A DNA stretch of 64,000 bases from Bacteroidota bacterium. Its GTDB lineage: Bacteria; Bacteroidota; Bacteroidia; UKL13-3. The stretch spans positions 1 through 64,000 of the forward strand of contig CANJUD010000010.1 of the NCBI GenBank assembly GCA_947477885.1, written 5' to 3'. This document shows positions 34,704 to 43,043 of this stretch, in pieces. A program made the translations under genes and the position numbers. Position 1 is the stretch's first letter; each line of letters starts with the position of its first letter. The notes under the pieces were generated by a model, which did not search any database, had not been told where the DNA came from, and saw only the letters and a program-made list of their open reading frames with translations.

Positions 34704-34730
34704 TATCAAGTATCGGGTATGAGGATATTA
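34689..34730. repeat. Heptanucleotide-period tract over the MBL gene stop
   Basis: Six units in register: GTAGCTA, GTATCTA, GTATCAA, GTATCGG, GTATGAG and GATATTA. The stop codon TAG is inside the tract (34701-34703), so the final residues VVASI are encoded by repeat DNA. Confidence 0.75.
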
Positions 34731-34868
34731 GTTGCTGTATGGTTGATACTTGGCATTAGTTCTTTAGCCATTCCAGCTATCTATCAATAGCATAAAAATA
34801 AATAAACCAATAAAAGTCATTCCAGCATAAAGTTCTCCGACTTTATTTTTTTTAATAATAAAATATAT

Positions 34869-35099
34869 CTAAAAAGTTAGAACTAAAAATAAAATAAGAG
34901 CCCAAATGGAATTGTAAATTACATATGTTTGTTGGGTTTTATAAATCCAAGGTAATAGTTCAGAATCCCAATCATATTTTGTTCCGTTAAATAAAATTGT
35001 ATAGATTTCATATTGGGAACAAATAATCCATATCAGATTAATTAGTGTTATAGTTCCCGCAATGATCCAAAACAAAATGCTTTTTGTTTTTTGATTCAT
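34869..35099 (-). CDS. Possible small membrane protein
   Basis: From the ATG at 35097-35099 the frame encodes 76 residues with two hydrophobic segments (ILFWIIAGTITLINLIWII and VIYNSIWALILFLVLTF) and a charged loop with KYDWDSELLPW between them. The residue pattern looks protein-like rather than random AT-rich DNA, but I recognise no family and see no promoter. Confidence 0.4.
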   Translation of the reverse strand: MNQKTKSILFWIIAGTITLINLIWIICSQYEIYTILFNGTKYDWDSELLPWIYKTQQTYVIYNSIWALILFLVLTF

Positions 35100-35202
35100 A
35101 AACTTAACTATTGATTTTATCTCCACACCCAAATATCTATCGAAAGCAGCTACAAAATCTTGCTAGTGCAGGGCCATTAATTTTCATATTGCAATTTATA
35201 AC

Positions 35203-35231
35203 TAAAAAGCCCCAGAAAAAACTGAGGCTTT
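35203..35231 (-). terminator. Intrinsic terminator after tRNA-His
   Basis: On the minus strand AAAGCCTCAG pairs with CTGGGGCTTT (10 bp, one G-U pair) and is followed by T residues. Confidence 0.85.
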
Positions 35232-35240
35232 ACAACTAAG

Positions 35241-35314
35241 GGTAATCGACGGGGCTCGAACCCGCGACAACCAGAATCACAATCTGGGACTCTACCAACT
35301 GAGCTACGACTACC
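35241..35314 (-). tRNA. tRNA-His (anticodon GTG)
   Basis: A 74-nt cloverleaf on the minus strand. The anticodon loop TTGTGAT carries GTG, the T loop is GTTCGAG, and an extra G at position -1 pairs with C73. That is the histidine identity element. Confidence 0.95.
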
Positions 35315-35326
35315 GTGTTGAGGGTG

Positions 35327-35334
35327 CAAATATA
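35327..35334 (-). promoter_or_regulatory. -7 box of tRNA-His
   Basis: On the minus strand TATATTTG matches TAnnTTTG, 12 nt before the tRNA, the same distance as for tRNA-Cys and almost the same as for tRNA-Gly. Confidence 0.55.
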
Positions 35335-35364
35335 ATATAGGAATATTTTGGAGGCTTAGTTTTT

Positions 35365-38004
35365 TTAAAAATTCTTGTTGTAGAATTCTATATAACCCTC
35401 ATAGTCTTTGGTATTGAACAATTCCAAAAAGTTTTCGTCGCTAATAATGAAGTGTTTCACTTCTTTAATCCCAACTTCGTTCAGCATGGTTTGTTTGCCA
35501 TCAATTTCAAGCAAGTATTTCAATGCCGATCCCTTGTCTTTAAATTCATTAATACGGAACAATTGATAGGTAGTATTAAACTCCATTAACTTGCTTTCAA
35601 GCCCTTCCAGTGTGTGTGTGGTAGAATTAAGATCAGAGAATTTTATTTTCAACTCCTCAGTATTCGGGATGGTTCTAGGCACCAACAATATATAAAAATA
35701 GCGTGATGAATATTTGCTTTGGTAACTCCCTTTTTTAAGAGACTTGTCCTTGTCCTTTTCTTTCTCATCAGCACTGTCCTTTTTTATGCCCGATTCATCA
35801 CCCATGTCAATCTCCCCTTTTTTCATCTTCTCTAAAGCTCTTAGCAACCCTTCCGCTTTTAGCGATTCGGGGGTATTGGGATATTTACTTTCTACCAATT
35901 TGAGTTTGCTTTCGTAATTGGCGAGGTTTTTTGTTTTGGCTTCAATCAATGCATCAATCAAATCAAATTTGGGTTTGATGGACGTACCCGGAAATTTCTT
36001 ATCTACATCGGCCAGTTGCGTTTTCGCATTACTATAATCAGCTTTTACATATGCTTGGTATATATTATTATAATAGGTTACTACTTCGGAACTGGTTTCT
36101 TTGGGCTTGTAATTTTTGTGAGGGCTGGTCAATAGCAGGGTGTATGGACTCTTTGGGAATTTCTCAATAAGCCATTTTTTGTATTTTTCTGCTTGCGTTG
36201 AATCGGATTGTGTATTGCTAATTTTATAAAGTTTATATAATACTTTGTCCAGTTTTTCATAACTGGTATATCTATCTATTAAGGTAAGGTAGCTTTCTTT
36301 AGCCTCGCCAATATCATTCAGTTTGTCATAATATATATCTCCATTGCCAGCATATGCTTCACAAATTTTGTTGGTGGCCGTTTTCTTTGCAGCATCAGTA
36401 AAAGGTATTTGCACCAGCATTCTTTTCATTTCGGGCGATGCCTTGGTGGCAAGCGGCATATTGTTTTTAATGGTATCGATAGCTGCGGAGTTTTCGTTAT
36501 CGACATTGTTGCTTTGTATCTCAGATAGCTCCCGTGCTTTGGCCGCTACCCGCCAGAAATCTGTATTTTTACGCTGTCCCCACTTGCGGTTGAATTCTGT
36601 AATACCGGCTCCAACCAAAGATGAATTGCTAAAAAAAAATCCGTTGCCACCTGAGTTTGCAGCATTATTAATAGCCAGATTTATGTTATTGTTATCATTG
36701 TTCAATTCTTCTTTCTGAGCTTTTTTTTCTTCAATACTTTTCTCTAAATATTTATATAGTTTATTCGTGTCCATTGCAGCCAGTTTCAATAAACTGTCTT
36801 GGAGTTTAATCGTGGTAATATTGTGAACCAATTCGCCCAATACATTTTTTTTCTCCATGATTAAATCATAGTCCTTATTTTCTTTTGGGATAAATAAAGC
36901 AGTACTATCATAATATGCTTGGGCATTCTTATAATCGGGTTTTGCAAAATAAATATCGGCCAAAGCGAGGTACGACAATGACTTCTGCGTATTGTTTTTC
37001 TGGCTACTGAGTGCTGATAGTTTATAATAATTGATGGCGGCAAGTAAATTTTTTGCCTTCTCTTCTATATGGCCCAACTCATAATATATCTGATCGAAAT
37101 AACTAATGTTTTTATCATCACGCAACAAATTTTTCATCAGGCGTTTGGCTTGGTTCTTTTTAGTTGGGTCACTTAAATTTGCTGATTTAGCAATGTTCAT
37201 TTTAGCACTGAAAGCCATATCATAATTGGGATTGTACTTAATACATTTTTTAAAAAAGTAAGTCGCTGAATCACCACGGTCAGTTTCTTGATATAGCTGA
37301 CCCAATATAAAACTATATCGTGCTTTTAATGATTTGGTATTGGTTTTATAAAATGCATCACGCATGCGATTGATAGCGGGTTTATACTTCTCTTGCCTAA
37401 TATATATATCGCCCAAAATGGCACTTAGTTCTGCCTGGTATTTTTCTGGCCATTTGCCTTCTGTTTTATAATAACCCATTATAGCTTCAGCTTCATCAGC
37501 CCTGCCAGCATATACATAGCTTTTCATAATCCATATGGCTGAAAGGTAACGCAATTCGCTGGTTTTATATTTGGCGTTCAGGTATTGAAATGTTTCGATG
37601 GCGGCATAATAATCATTTTTCAAAAATTGTGATTCGCCTAACAAGTAAAAGCAATCATCCACCCATTTACTAATTTTATGGTCCGCAATTACTTTCGAAC
37701 ATTTTTTCATCACTTCCTCCATCTCAGGAGCCAAAACTTTTCGCTGTTCGGCAGATCCGTAAGGGAATACAGGTAGAATTTTTTCGAAATTGTCGCCATT
37801 TTGGGTTTGCATCAATTCAAATGAAGCTTTCACTTTTTCATTGGCATGGAACCAAATATTGTCGCGAGCAATCAAATTATGCCACGCAATCTTAAGCTTA
37901 TTATCGTCGCTCAGATTGCACGATGTGGCTACTAACAAGGCAAAAAACAAGAATGTGTTTATAGCCTTTCCCCACTTTATTTTCTTAAAGAAATTGAAAA
38001 TCAA
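35365..38004 (-). CDS. sprE: T9SS/gliding lipoprotein SprE (PorW-like), TPR-rich
   Basis: An 879-residue lipoprotein precursor with signal FFALLVATSCNLSDD (probable lipidated Cys). The first 420 residues are a row of tetratricopeptide-like helices (YLLGESQFLKNDYYAAIETF, SLSYLALADIYFAKPDYKNAQAYY, each shown in part). A low-complexity N/K-rich linker follows, then a second TPR region (about 540-720). The C-terminal ordered domain has FYILLVPRTIPNTEELKIKF-like sequence. This matches SprE/PorW, a periplasmic outer-membrane-anchored component required for T9SS and gliding. It is divergent from an M23 peptidase gene, a neighbour I believe recurs in this phylum. Confidence 0.87.
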   Translation of the reverse strand: MIFNFFKKIKWGKAINTFLFFALLVATSCNLSDDNKLKIAWHNLIARDNIWFHANEKVKASFELMQTQNGDNFEKILPVFPYGSAEQRKVLAPEMEEVMKKCSKVIADHKISKWVDDCFYLLGESQFLKNDYYAAIETFQYLNAKYKTSELRYLSAIWIMKSYVYAGRADEAEAIMGYYKTEGKWPEKYQAELSAILGDIYIRQEKYKPAINRMRDAFYKTNTKSLKARYSFILGQLYQETDRGDSATYFFKKCIKYNPNYDMAFSAKMNIAKSANLSDPTKKNQAKRLMKNLLRDDKNISYFDQIYYELGHIEEKAKNLLAAINYYKLSALSSQKNNTQKSLSYLALADIYFAKPDYKNAQAYYDSTALFIPKENKDYDLIMEKKNVLGELVHNITTIKLQDSLLKLAAMDTNKLYKYLEKSIEEKKAQKEELNNDNNNINLAINNAANSGGNGFFFSNSSLVGAGITEFNRKWGQRKNTDFWRVAAKARELSEIQSNNVDNENSAAIDTIKNNMPLATKASPEMKRMLVQIPFTDAAKKTATNKICEAYAGNGDIYYDKLNDIGEAKESYLTLIDRYTSYEKLDKVLYKLYKISNTQSDSTQAEKYKKWLIEKFPKSPYTLLLTSPHKNYKPKETSSEVVTYYNNIYQAYVKADYSNAKTQLADVDKKFPGTSIKPKFDLIDALIEAKTKNLANYESKLKLVESKYPNTPESLKAEGLLRALEKMKKGEIDMGDESGIKKDSADEKEKDKDKSLKKGSYQSKYSSRYFYILLVPRTIPNTEELKIKFSDLNSTTHTLEGLESKLMEFNTTYQLFRINEFKDKGSALKYLLEIDGKQTMLNEVGIKEVKHFIISDENFLELFNTKDYEGYIEFYNKNF

Positions 38005-38139
38005 AATATTACTTTGTTTAAGTAAAAATATACTGCTGCTTTTTTGTCATTAAATTTGCAAGCAAAAATAGGGAATCTATTTTAATACCAACCATAAGAC
38101 CAATTTCAACTAAGATTGGTTGCATATCCAACAAATAAA

Positions 38140-38988
38140 ATGGAAGAAAAAAAACCAAAACAGAAGCTGATCAAAAAGCTAAAAGTACGTTATCGCTTGG
38201 TACTAATGACGGAAAATACTTTTGAAGAGCGATACTCGGTGCACTTAACACCGATGAATTTGTTTATTGGCATTAGTGCAGGAATAGTTTTGTTCACCCT
38301 TATTGTAGTGTCGCTAATAGCTTTTACACCCGTGCGAGAGTACATACCAGGTTACGCCAATTCTAAAAAATTTGAGCGTTTATATAAAAACCAATCACTC
38401 GCCCTCGATTCGATGAGCAATGTGGTTAATTCAATGCAATTTAAGTCGAAGATTTTAAAAGATATTATAGATGGAAAAACACCTAGCGATAGTACCATGC
38501 GATTAATGAACGACTCAGCTATTGGAGTAATTCAAAAAATGATAGATGACAGGCTGATGGCTTTTGATAACAGAGAATATTTCAGAAAAGAATTAGAAAC
38601 CAATCCAACAGTCCCCGATAATTTCATGTTCATCGCACCTGTAAAAGGATTTGTTACCGAAAAATTTTCGCCCGATGCAAACCATTCAGCTGTAGATGTG
38701 GTGGCCAAACCAGATGAGGCGGTGAAATCGACATTGGCGGGCACGGTTGTATTCTCGTCATGGACTCCCGATGCCGGGCATGTAATAGGAATACAACATC
38801 CAAATAATATATTTTCAGTATATAAACACAACTCCGTATTGTTAAAAAATGCAGGGGCTTATGTAAATGCAGGCGATGCAATTGCTATTGTGGGTAACAG
38901 CGGCGAGCTAACTACAGGGCCGCATTTGCATTTCGAACTTTGGCATAATGGTTCTCCGTTGAACCCAGAAGATTTCATGAAATTCTAA
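38140..38988 (+). CDS. M23-family peptidoglycan metallopeptidase, membrane anchored
   Basis: From the ATG at 38140 the protein has 282 residues; an upstream TTG would add eight. It has a short basic cytoplasmic N-terminus, one transmembrane helix (LFIGISAGIVLFTLIVVSLIA), a coiled-coil-like spacer, and an LytM/M23 domain in the C-terminal 120 residues. Zinc ligand motifs are HSAVDV (HxxxD) and HLHFEL (HxH), both intact, so it should be an active D,D-endopeptidase of the periplasm. It is divergent from sprE and 7 bp upstream of a J-domain gene. Confidence 0.9.
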   Translation: MEEKKPKQKLIKKLKVRYRLVLMTENTFEERYSVHLTPMNLFIGISAGIVLFTLIVVSLIAFTPVREYIPGYANSKKFERLYKNQSLALDSMSNVVNSMQFKSKILKDIIDGKTPSDSTMRLMNDSAIGVIQKMIDDRLMAFDNREYFRKELETNPTVPDNFMFIAPVKGFVTEKFSPDANHSAVDVVAKPDEAVKSTLAGTVVFSSWTPDAGHVIGIQHPNNIFSVYKHNSVLLKNAGAYVNAGDAIAIVGNSGELTTGPHLHFELWHNGSPLNPEDFMKF

Positions 38989-38995
38989 TTTTGTT

Positions 38996-39709
38996 TTGAC
39001 AATTAATGAAGCTATACAAATACTCGGCCTTGAGCAGCCAGTTAGTTTAGTAAAAATAAAACAGCATTACCGAGCCAAAGCACGTGAGTATCACCCAGAT
39101 GCAAGTGGAGAAGAAAGCACAGATGAGTTTGTACAAGTAAAATTAGCTTACGAAACACTCAAGGACAAAACAGAATTTGAACTCAATAATCAAATTTTTA
39201 AAGCAAGGGTCGATTATTCTCAAAAGCATAAACCTTATGATACTAGAGGGTTTTATCAATTACCCAATACATTTTTAATGCAGGATATTAAAAATGCAAT
39301 TTACTTTTTTTATAAATATTTTAAAATTAATTGGGTCGATATTTTTTATCATATCTATACAAAAGCTGGTAAAGGAAATAATACAAGTAAACCCGTAAAA
39401 TATTTACAAGCAATATTGTTGGTATTTGTAATTTTAATTGGATTACCTTTATTATTTGCGGTTATATTTTGTAGCAGTATATTCTATTTGTTGCACATTG
39501 CTTTATTCACAAGCAATGAAAAATTTAAGCACCATCCTTATTATGATATATTCAGGCAAGTTTGGTTATGTTTAATGGCGGTATTGTTTTTTCATATAAT
39601 ATATATCACGCTGCCTTTGTTGATTGCGATAGGTTTATTAGTTTTTACTTTGCCCGCTCTATGCTTGGTCCAAATTAGTTTGTTATATAGTTTTTTTAGT
39701 AGGAATTAG
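38996..39709 (+). CDS. J-domain protein with membrane segments
   Basis: The gene uses a TTG start at 38996; no usable ATG lies before the J domain, which begins at once (INEAIQILGLEQPVSLVKIK). HPD is at residues 33-35 and the helix III region EFVQVKLAYETLKDK follows. After about 130 residues the protein turns into two or three membrane segments (AILLVFVILIGLPLLFAVIF and LCLMAVLFFHIIYITLPLLI). The J domain should recruit DnaK to a membrane site. The partner is unknown. The last codons run into a heptamer array. Confidence 0.8.
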   Translation: MTINEAIQILGLEQPVSLVKIKQHYRAKAREYHPDASGEESTDEFVQVKLAYETLKDKTEFELNNQIFKARVDYSQKHKPYDTRGFYQLPNTFLMQDIKNAIYFFYKYFKINWVDIFYHIYTKAGKGNNTSKPVKYLQAILLVFVILIGLPLLFAVIFCSSIFYLLHIALFTSNEKFKHHPYYDIFRQVWLCLMAVLFFHIIYITLPLLIAIGLLVFTLPALCLVQISLLYSFFSRN

Positions 39710-39892
39710 GAATTATAAATGATTAATTGTTAATTGTTAATGGGCTGACGCCTGAAAATGATCAATGAAGAATGATGAATCAGGCCTCAGCCATAGTTCT
39801 CCCGAATCTTATTCGGGACCGCTCACCAAGGCATCGGTAATCAGGCGTAAGCAAACATTGTAAATCGTATGTCGTACATCGTAAATAAAAAA
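39697..39892. repeat. 28-unit heptanucleotide-period array with embedded palindromes
   Basis: The 196 bp from the J-domain gene's stop to near the SRP RNA promoter keep one 7-base register. Units include AATTAGG and AATTATA, two AATTGTT, GAAGAAT and GATGAAT, then TTGTAAA, TCGTATG, TCGTACA and TCGTAAA. Inside lie a GGGCTGACGCCTGA core (39742-39755), an inverted CAGGCCTCAGCC (39781-39792), a TCCCGAAT..ATTCGGGA hairpin (39800-39817) and CAGGCGTAAGC (39842-39852). Confidence 0.75.
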
Positions 39893-39897
39893 TAGAT

Positions 39898-39929
39898 TTT
39901 GAGCCAAACGTATTTCTATATTACCTTTG
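39898..39929 (+). promoter_or_regulatory. Bacteroidota-type promoter of the SRP RNA gene
   Basis: TTTG at 39898-39901 and TACCTTTG at 39922-39929, with 20 nt between them, match the consensus TTTG-N19-21-TAnnTTTG exactly. Transcription would begin near 39934-39937. Confidence 0.85.
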
Positions 39930-39933
39930 CCCG

Positions 39934-40029
39934 TGACAGGAGCCACACGACTTGCTCCCTCTGAATCCCCCAGGGTAGGAATACAGCAAGGGCAGGAGGT
40001 CGTAGCGGTGCGATGTGGTAAACCTGTCA
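39934..40029 (+). ncRNA. ffs: Signal recognition particle RNA, small bacterial (4.5S) type
   Basis: The diagnostic helix 8 is present near 39971-39991: CAGG, a GTA stem closed by a GGAA tetraloop, TAC, then AGCA. The outer ends pair as TGACAGG (39934-39940) with CCTGTCA (40023-40029), and inner CCACA with TGTGG, giving one long hairpin of about 96 nt. A T-run follows directly. With Ffh it would form the SRP that targets ribosomes to FtsY, whose gene is 5.5 kb downstream. Confidence 0.9.
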
Positions 40030-40038
40030 TTTTTTTTG
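40029..40038 (+). terminator. T-run terminator of SRP RNA
   Basis: The terminal SRP RNA helix is followed without a gap by eight or nine T residues, so the RNA's own hairpin can serve as the terminator. The queE start is only about 17 bp further on. Confidence 0.65.
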
Positions 40039-40054
40039 CAAATTTTTTAGCATA

Positions 40055-40669
40055 GTGGAGCAATTTCTATCTTACCAATACCCAGTGATGGAGCACTTCT
40101 ACACCCTACAGGGTGAAGGATTCCATACGGGCAAGCCTGCCTATTTTGTGAGGCTGGCAGGTTGCGATGTGGGATGTGTGTGGTGTGACGTGAAAGAGAG
40201 TTGGCATGCAGAAGGCCATCCTATATTGACCGTAAAAGATATATTAGCTACCATACAAAATACGCATGCAAAAATTGTTGTAATAACCGGTGGCGAACCT
40301 TTAATGCATGATTTAAATCCATTAACAACGGTACTAAAAAATGCAGGATTGAAATTGCATATTGAAACTTCTGGCTCGAGCCCCATGAGCGGAGACTGGG
40401 ACTGGATATGCCTTTCGCCTAAAAAATTTAAAGAACCTTTAGCCGAGTCTATTATAGCAGCTCACGAGTTAAAAAGTATTATATATAATAAATACGATTT
40501 TGAATGGGCCAATAAATTTGCACCACTCGTAAATGAAAAATGTATATTATACTTGCAACCTGAATGGAGCAAACGCAAAGAAGTGGAAACAATGATTATT
40601 GAATATATCAAACAATCTCCGCTGTGGCAGTTAAGTTTGCAAACGCATAAATATTTAGAAATACCTTAA
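40055..40669 (+). CDS. queE: 7-carboxy-7-deazaguanine synthase QueE
   Basis: A 204-residue radical SAM enzyme that contracts CPH4 to CDG in queuosine/7-deazaguanine synthesis. The cluster cysteines are C37-x3-C41-x2-C44 in AGCDVGCVWCD, and GGEP is present (VITGGEPLMHD). A GTG start at 40055 gives the N-terminal EQFLSYQYPVMEHFYTLQGEG seen in relatives. An ATG at 40088 would cut into the conserved region. Other que genes are not in the window. Ends 10 bp before a glycosyltransferase gene. Confidence 0.92.
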   Translation: MEQFLSYQYPVMEHFYTLQGEGFHTGKPAYFVRLAGCDVGCVWCDVKESWHAEGHPILTVKDILATIQNTHAKIVVITGGEPLMHDLNPLTTVLKNAGLKLHIETSGSSPMSGDWDWICLSPKKFKEPLAESIIAAHELKSIIYNKYDFEWANKFAPLVNEKCILYLQPEWSKRKEVETMIIEYIKQSPLWQLSLQTHKYLEIP

Positions 40670-40679
40670 AATTTACCCA

Positions 40680-41645
40680 ATGATTATCTCGGTAATTTGC
40701 CCTTGCTATAACGAAGAAAAATATATCAAACATGTATTAGACTTTTTTTTAGCGGCCAAACCTGATGATAAGGAATTGCTTATGGTGGACGGGATGTCGA
40801 CGGATGGCACCAGGGCAATTATCGAAGAGTATAGTTCAAAACATCCTCATATCAGGTTAATTGATAATTCCAATAAATATGTACCTTTTGGATTGAATAT
40901 AGCTATTAAACAAGCTAAAGGTGAATATATAGCGAGGGTAGATGCTCATACTGAATATCCAGCTAATTATTTCGAAAAATGTTATGAAAAAAGTATAGCT
41001 ACGCAAGCAGATAATGTGGGTGGTTATATATATTCAAAAGGTAGAACCAATATTGGAAAAGCTATTGCTGTAGCTATGAGCACCAAGTTCGGTGTGGGCA
41101 ATACAGAGTTTAGAACTGAGGCAGTGGATGCTTTTGTGCAAACAGTTCCTTTTGGTTTTTGGCATAAATCAGCATTTGAAAAATTTGGATATTTTGATGT
41201 GGAGATGATGCGAAACCAAGACGATGAATTTAATTATCGTACCATTAAATTGGGTGGAAAAATATATCAATCGTCGCAGATACAATCATCATATTATGTT
41301 AGGGATAGTTATAAAGCTATGGCCAAACAGTATTATCAATATGGAGTATATAAGCCTTTGGTGTTTAAAAAATTGAATAATGCGGGTATGCGGCTTAGAC
41401 ATATTATACCGGGATTTTTTGCATTGTATATTATTTCGACTCCCTTTGCATTTTTGTTTGGGATCATGTTTGGAATGTTCTGTATAGTTCCCTTTATATT
41501 ATATATGTTGCTTAATATATATTTTTCTCTCTCTCAAAGGAATAACCTAATTGTAAAATTATTGACCATTCCAGCTTATACATTATTGCATTTGTCCTAT
41601 GGAATTGGAATGCTAGTTGGTCTTTGGAAGTGGCGTAAACGCTAG
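40680..41645 (+). CDS. Family 2 glycosyltransferase, ExoA-like, membrane anchored
   Basis: A 321-residue protein. The GT-A domain opens with ISVICPCYNEEKYI, continues with the nucleotide-binding VDGMSTDGT, and has DAHTEYP as the DxD-like metal motif. The acceptor helix region shows NQDDEFNYR (catalytic D/ED). The last 90 residues form two or three membrane helices. The form resembles ExoA-type transferases that extend lipid-linked sugar chains. It begins a second surface-glycan group that continues to 45.5 kb, interrupted by a gene on the other strand. Confidence 0.87.
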   Translation: MIISVICPCYNEEKYIKHVLDFFLAAKPDDKELLMVDGMSTDGTRAIIEEYSSKHPHIRLIDNSNKYVPFGLNIAIKQAKGEYIARVDAHTEYPANYFEKCYEKSIATQADNVGGYIYSKGRTNIGKAIAVAMSTKFGVGNTEFRTEAVDAFVQTVPFGFWHKSAFEKFGYFDVEMMRNQDDEFNYRTIKLGGKIYQSSQIQSSYYVRDSYKAMAKQYYQYGVYKPLVFKKLNNAGMRLRHIIPGFFALYIISTPFAFLFGIMFGMFCIVPFILYMLLNIYFSLSQRNNLIVKLLTIPAYTLLHLSYGIGMLVGLWKWRKR

Positions 41646-41651
41646 AATTTA

Positions 41652-41761
41652 CGTCATTGCGAGGAGCAGTGCGTTTGGCATAAGCTTTGGGTGACGAAGC
41701 AATCTCTTTTGGGAATATTACTCCGCATGAGATTGCTTCGACGTTCCTAATCGCAATGACG
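41652..41761. repeat. REP-like palindromic element (CGTCATTGCGA...TCGCAATGACG)
   Basis: Two nested inverted pairs form one long hairpin: CGTCATTGCGA (41652-41662) with TCGCAATGACG (41751-41761), and GAAGCAATCTC (41696-41706) with GAGATTGCTTC (41729-41739). All pairs are perfect. It lies between converging genes and supplies the last codons of the one on the minus strand. Confidence 0.85.
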
Positions 41762-42923
41762 GGACGGAGAAATATTTTATATATATTATACTCCCCAAAT
41801 ACACCGTACAAAATATATACAATGGTGCAATGGGGGACATATAACGGCAAATAGAAAGTGTGCCCATTACTATAATATTGGTATATAAAATAATGAGTAA
41901 AAGTAAAAATATTTTAGGGTCTCGAAATTTTCTTATCAAATATAAGAGGAGTAAAATAATAAAAGCAAAGAGATGCAGGATTTGGAATATAAATATAAAA
42001 AGTTCATTTTCGCCGCTATCAGTGGCGTACCATGATTTTGCAAATTTTGTACTATATAATTTTATAAATGCAACTGGATTTTCCGTAGCTTGTAAAATAA
42101 GTTCGTCTTTAAAGGTTATTTGCCAATTTTCTTGATGTGGCCTAACACTATTATATAACTTATTTGCAATTGGATTCTTTTCAAATCTGCTAAGTCCATC
42201 AGCCACAGTGCGACGCAAGTATTTGGAACTTTCGCTTGAACTAATTGAAGTCAGTATGAAAAATGAAACTATGGAGAGCACGGTTAACCCAATTTTTTGT
42301 ACAATTTTTAGCTTAGCGAATACCAAGGCAAAAGCAAAAACTGGAATTAAGTATAAATTGATGGCTCTTGTTTCAATACTGATAATGAGTAAAAAGAGAC
42401 CGATAATATAAGGTAAAGAAGTTTTTGTAATGAGTGTAACTATATAAAAATAAATTGCTGCGATGGTTAAAAAGGAGAACAATGCCTCTGATAGATAAAG
42501 TCTGGGGATATTTATAAATAAAGGATTAACTACCATTAGCCACAAACTTAAATATATAATAACTTGATTGGAAGTAATTAACTCAAATATCTTTTTCGAG
42601 ATTAATAGGACTAATATCATTAATAATACATTGAGAAAAAAAATACTGTTGAGTCCGCCACCAAATATAATAATACCGGCTACTAAATAAGTATAAATTG
42701 GCGGGGTGTACCCAAATCGGTTAATGTCTCCGTCGGCAACATATTTTTTTCCATCAAGCGATTCAAATTGGCAACCTACTGGTTGGATATTGTTGGCATT
42801 ATTCCAAAAGTAGTATTTAAAGTCGTCGGCAGGTTTATCAAAATGTGCAAATTTGAATATAAGTTGTGTAATAATAAATACCATTATTACCGCATACTGC
42901 GAGAAAAATATTTTCTTTATCAA
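41718..42923 (-). CDS. Polytopic membrane glycosyltransferase-like protein (GT39/ArnT-like topology)
   Basis: A very hydrophobic protein with about ten membrane helices and an early acidic loop (FDKPADDFKYYFW) that could be the catalytic loop of a GT-C enzyme using lipid-linked sugars. The frame stays open to 43049, but starting there would overlap the divergent epimerase. I prefer a TTG at 42923, giving the natural-looking LIKKIFFSQYAVIMVFII, though an ATG at 42884 is also possible. The last 14 or so residues (PSLRLGTSKQSHAE) are encoded inside a REP-like element, so the native C-terminus has probably been replaced. Confidence 0.65.
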   Translation of the reverse strand: MIKKIFFSQYAVIMVFIITQLIFKFAHFDKPADDFKYYFWNNANNIQPVGCQFESLDGKKYVADGDINRFGYTPPIYTYLVAGIIIFGGGLNSIFFLNVLLMILVLLISKKIFELITSNQVIIYLSLWLMVVNPLFINIPRLYLSEALFSFLTIAAIYFYIVTLITKTSLPYIIGLFLLIISIETRAINLYLIPVFAFALVFAKLKIVQKIGLTVLSIVSFFILTSISSSESSKYLRRTVADGLSRFEKNPIANKLYNSVRPHQENWQITFKDELILQATENPVAFIKLYSTKFAKSWYATDSGENELFIFIFQILHLFAFIILLLLYLIRKFRDPKIFLLLLIILYTNIIVMGTLSICRYMSPIAPLYIFCTVYLGSIIYIKYFSVPSLRLGTSKQSHAE

Positions 42924-43043
42924 GGTATTGATGGTTTGCAGGCAGTGGTTGAAATTTGCTTGCAATATTAGGAGAAAATGGTTTGTTTTTTTATTCCTTG
43001 TTAAAAGGCTAAATTTGCAGCTATTAGGTTTCAATAGATTTAC

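Noticed and set aside
39890-40054. Queuosine-related (preQ1) riboswitch in front of queE
   Set aside because: The conserved structure there is the SRP RNA helix 8 with its own promoter and terminator, and no preQ1 aptamer core is visible.
39809-40063. 84-codon frame on the minus strand between the J-domain gene and queE
   Set aside because: It crosses a heptamer array and the complement of the SRP RNA gene, both of which explain the sequence better.
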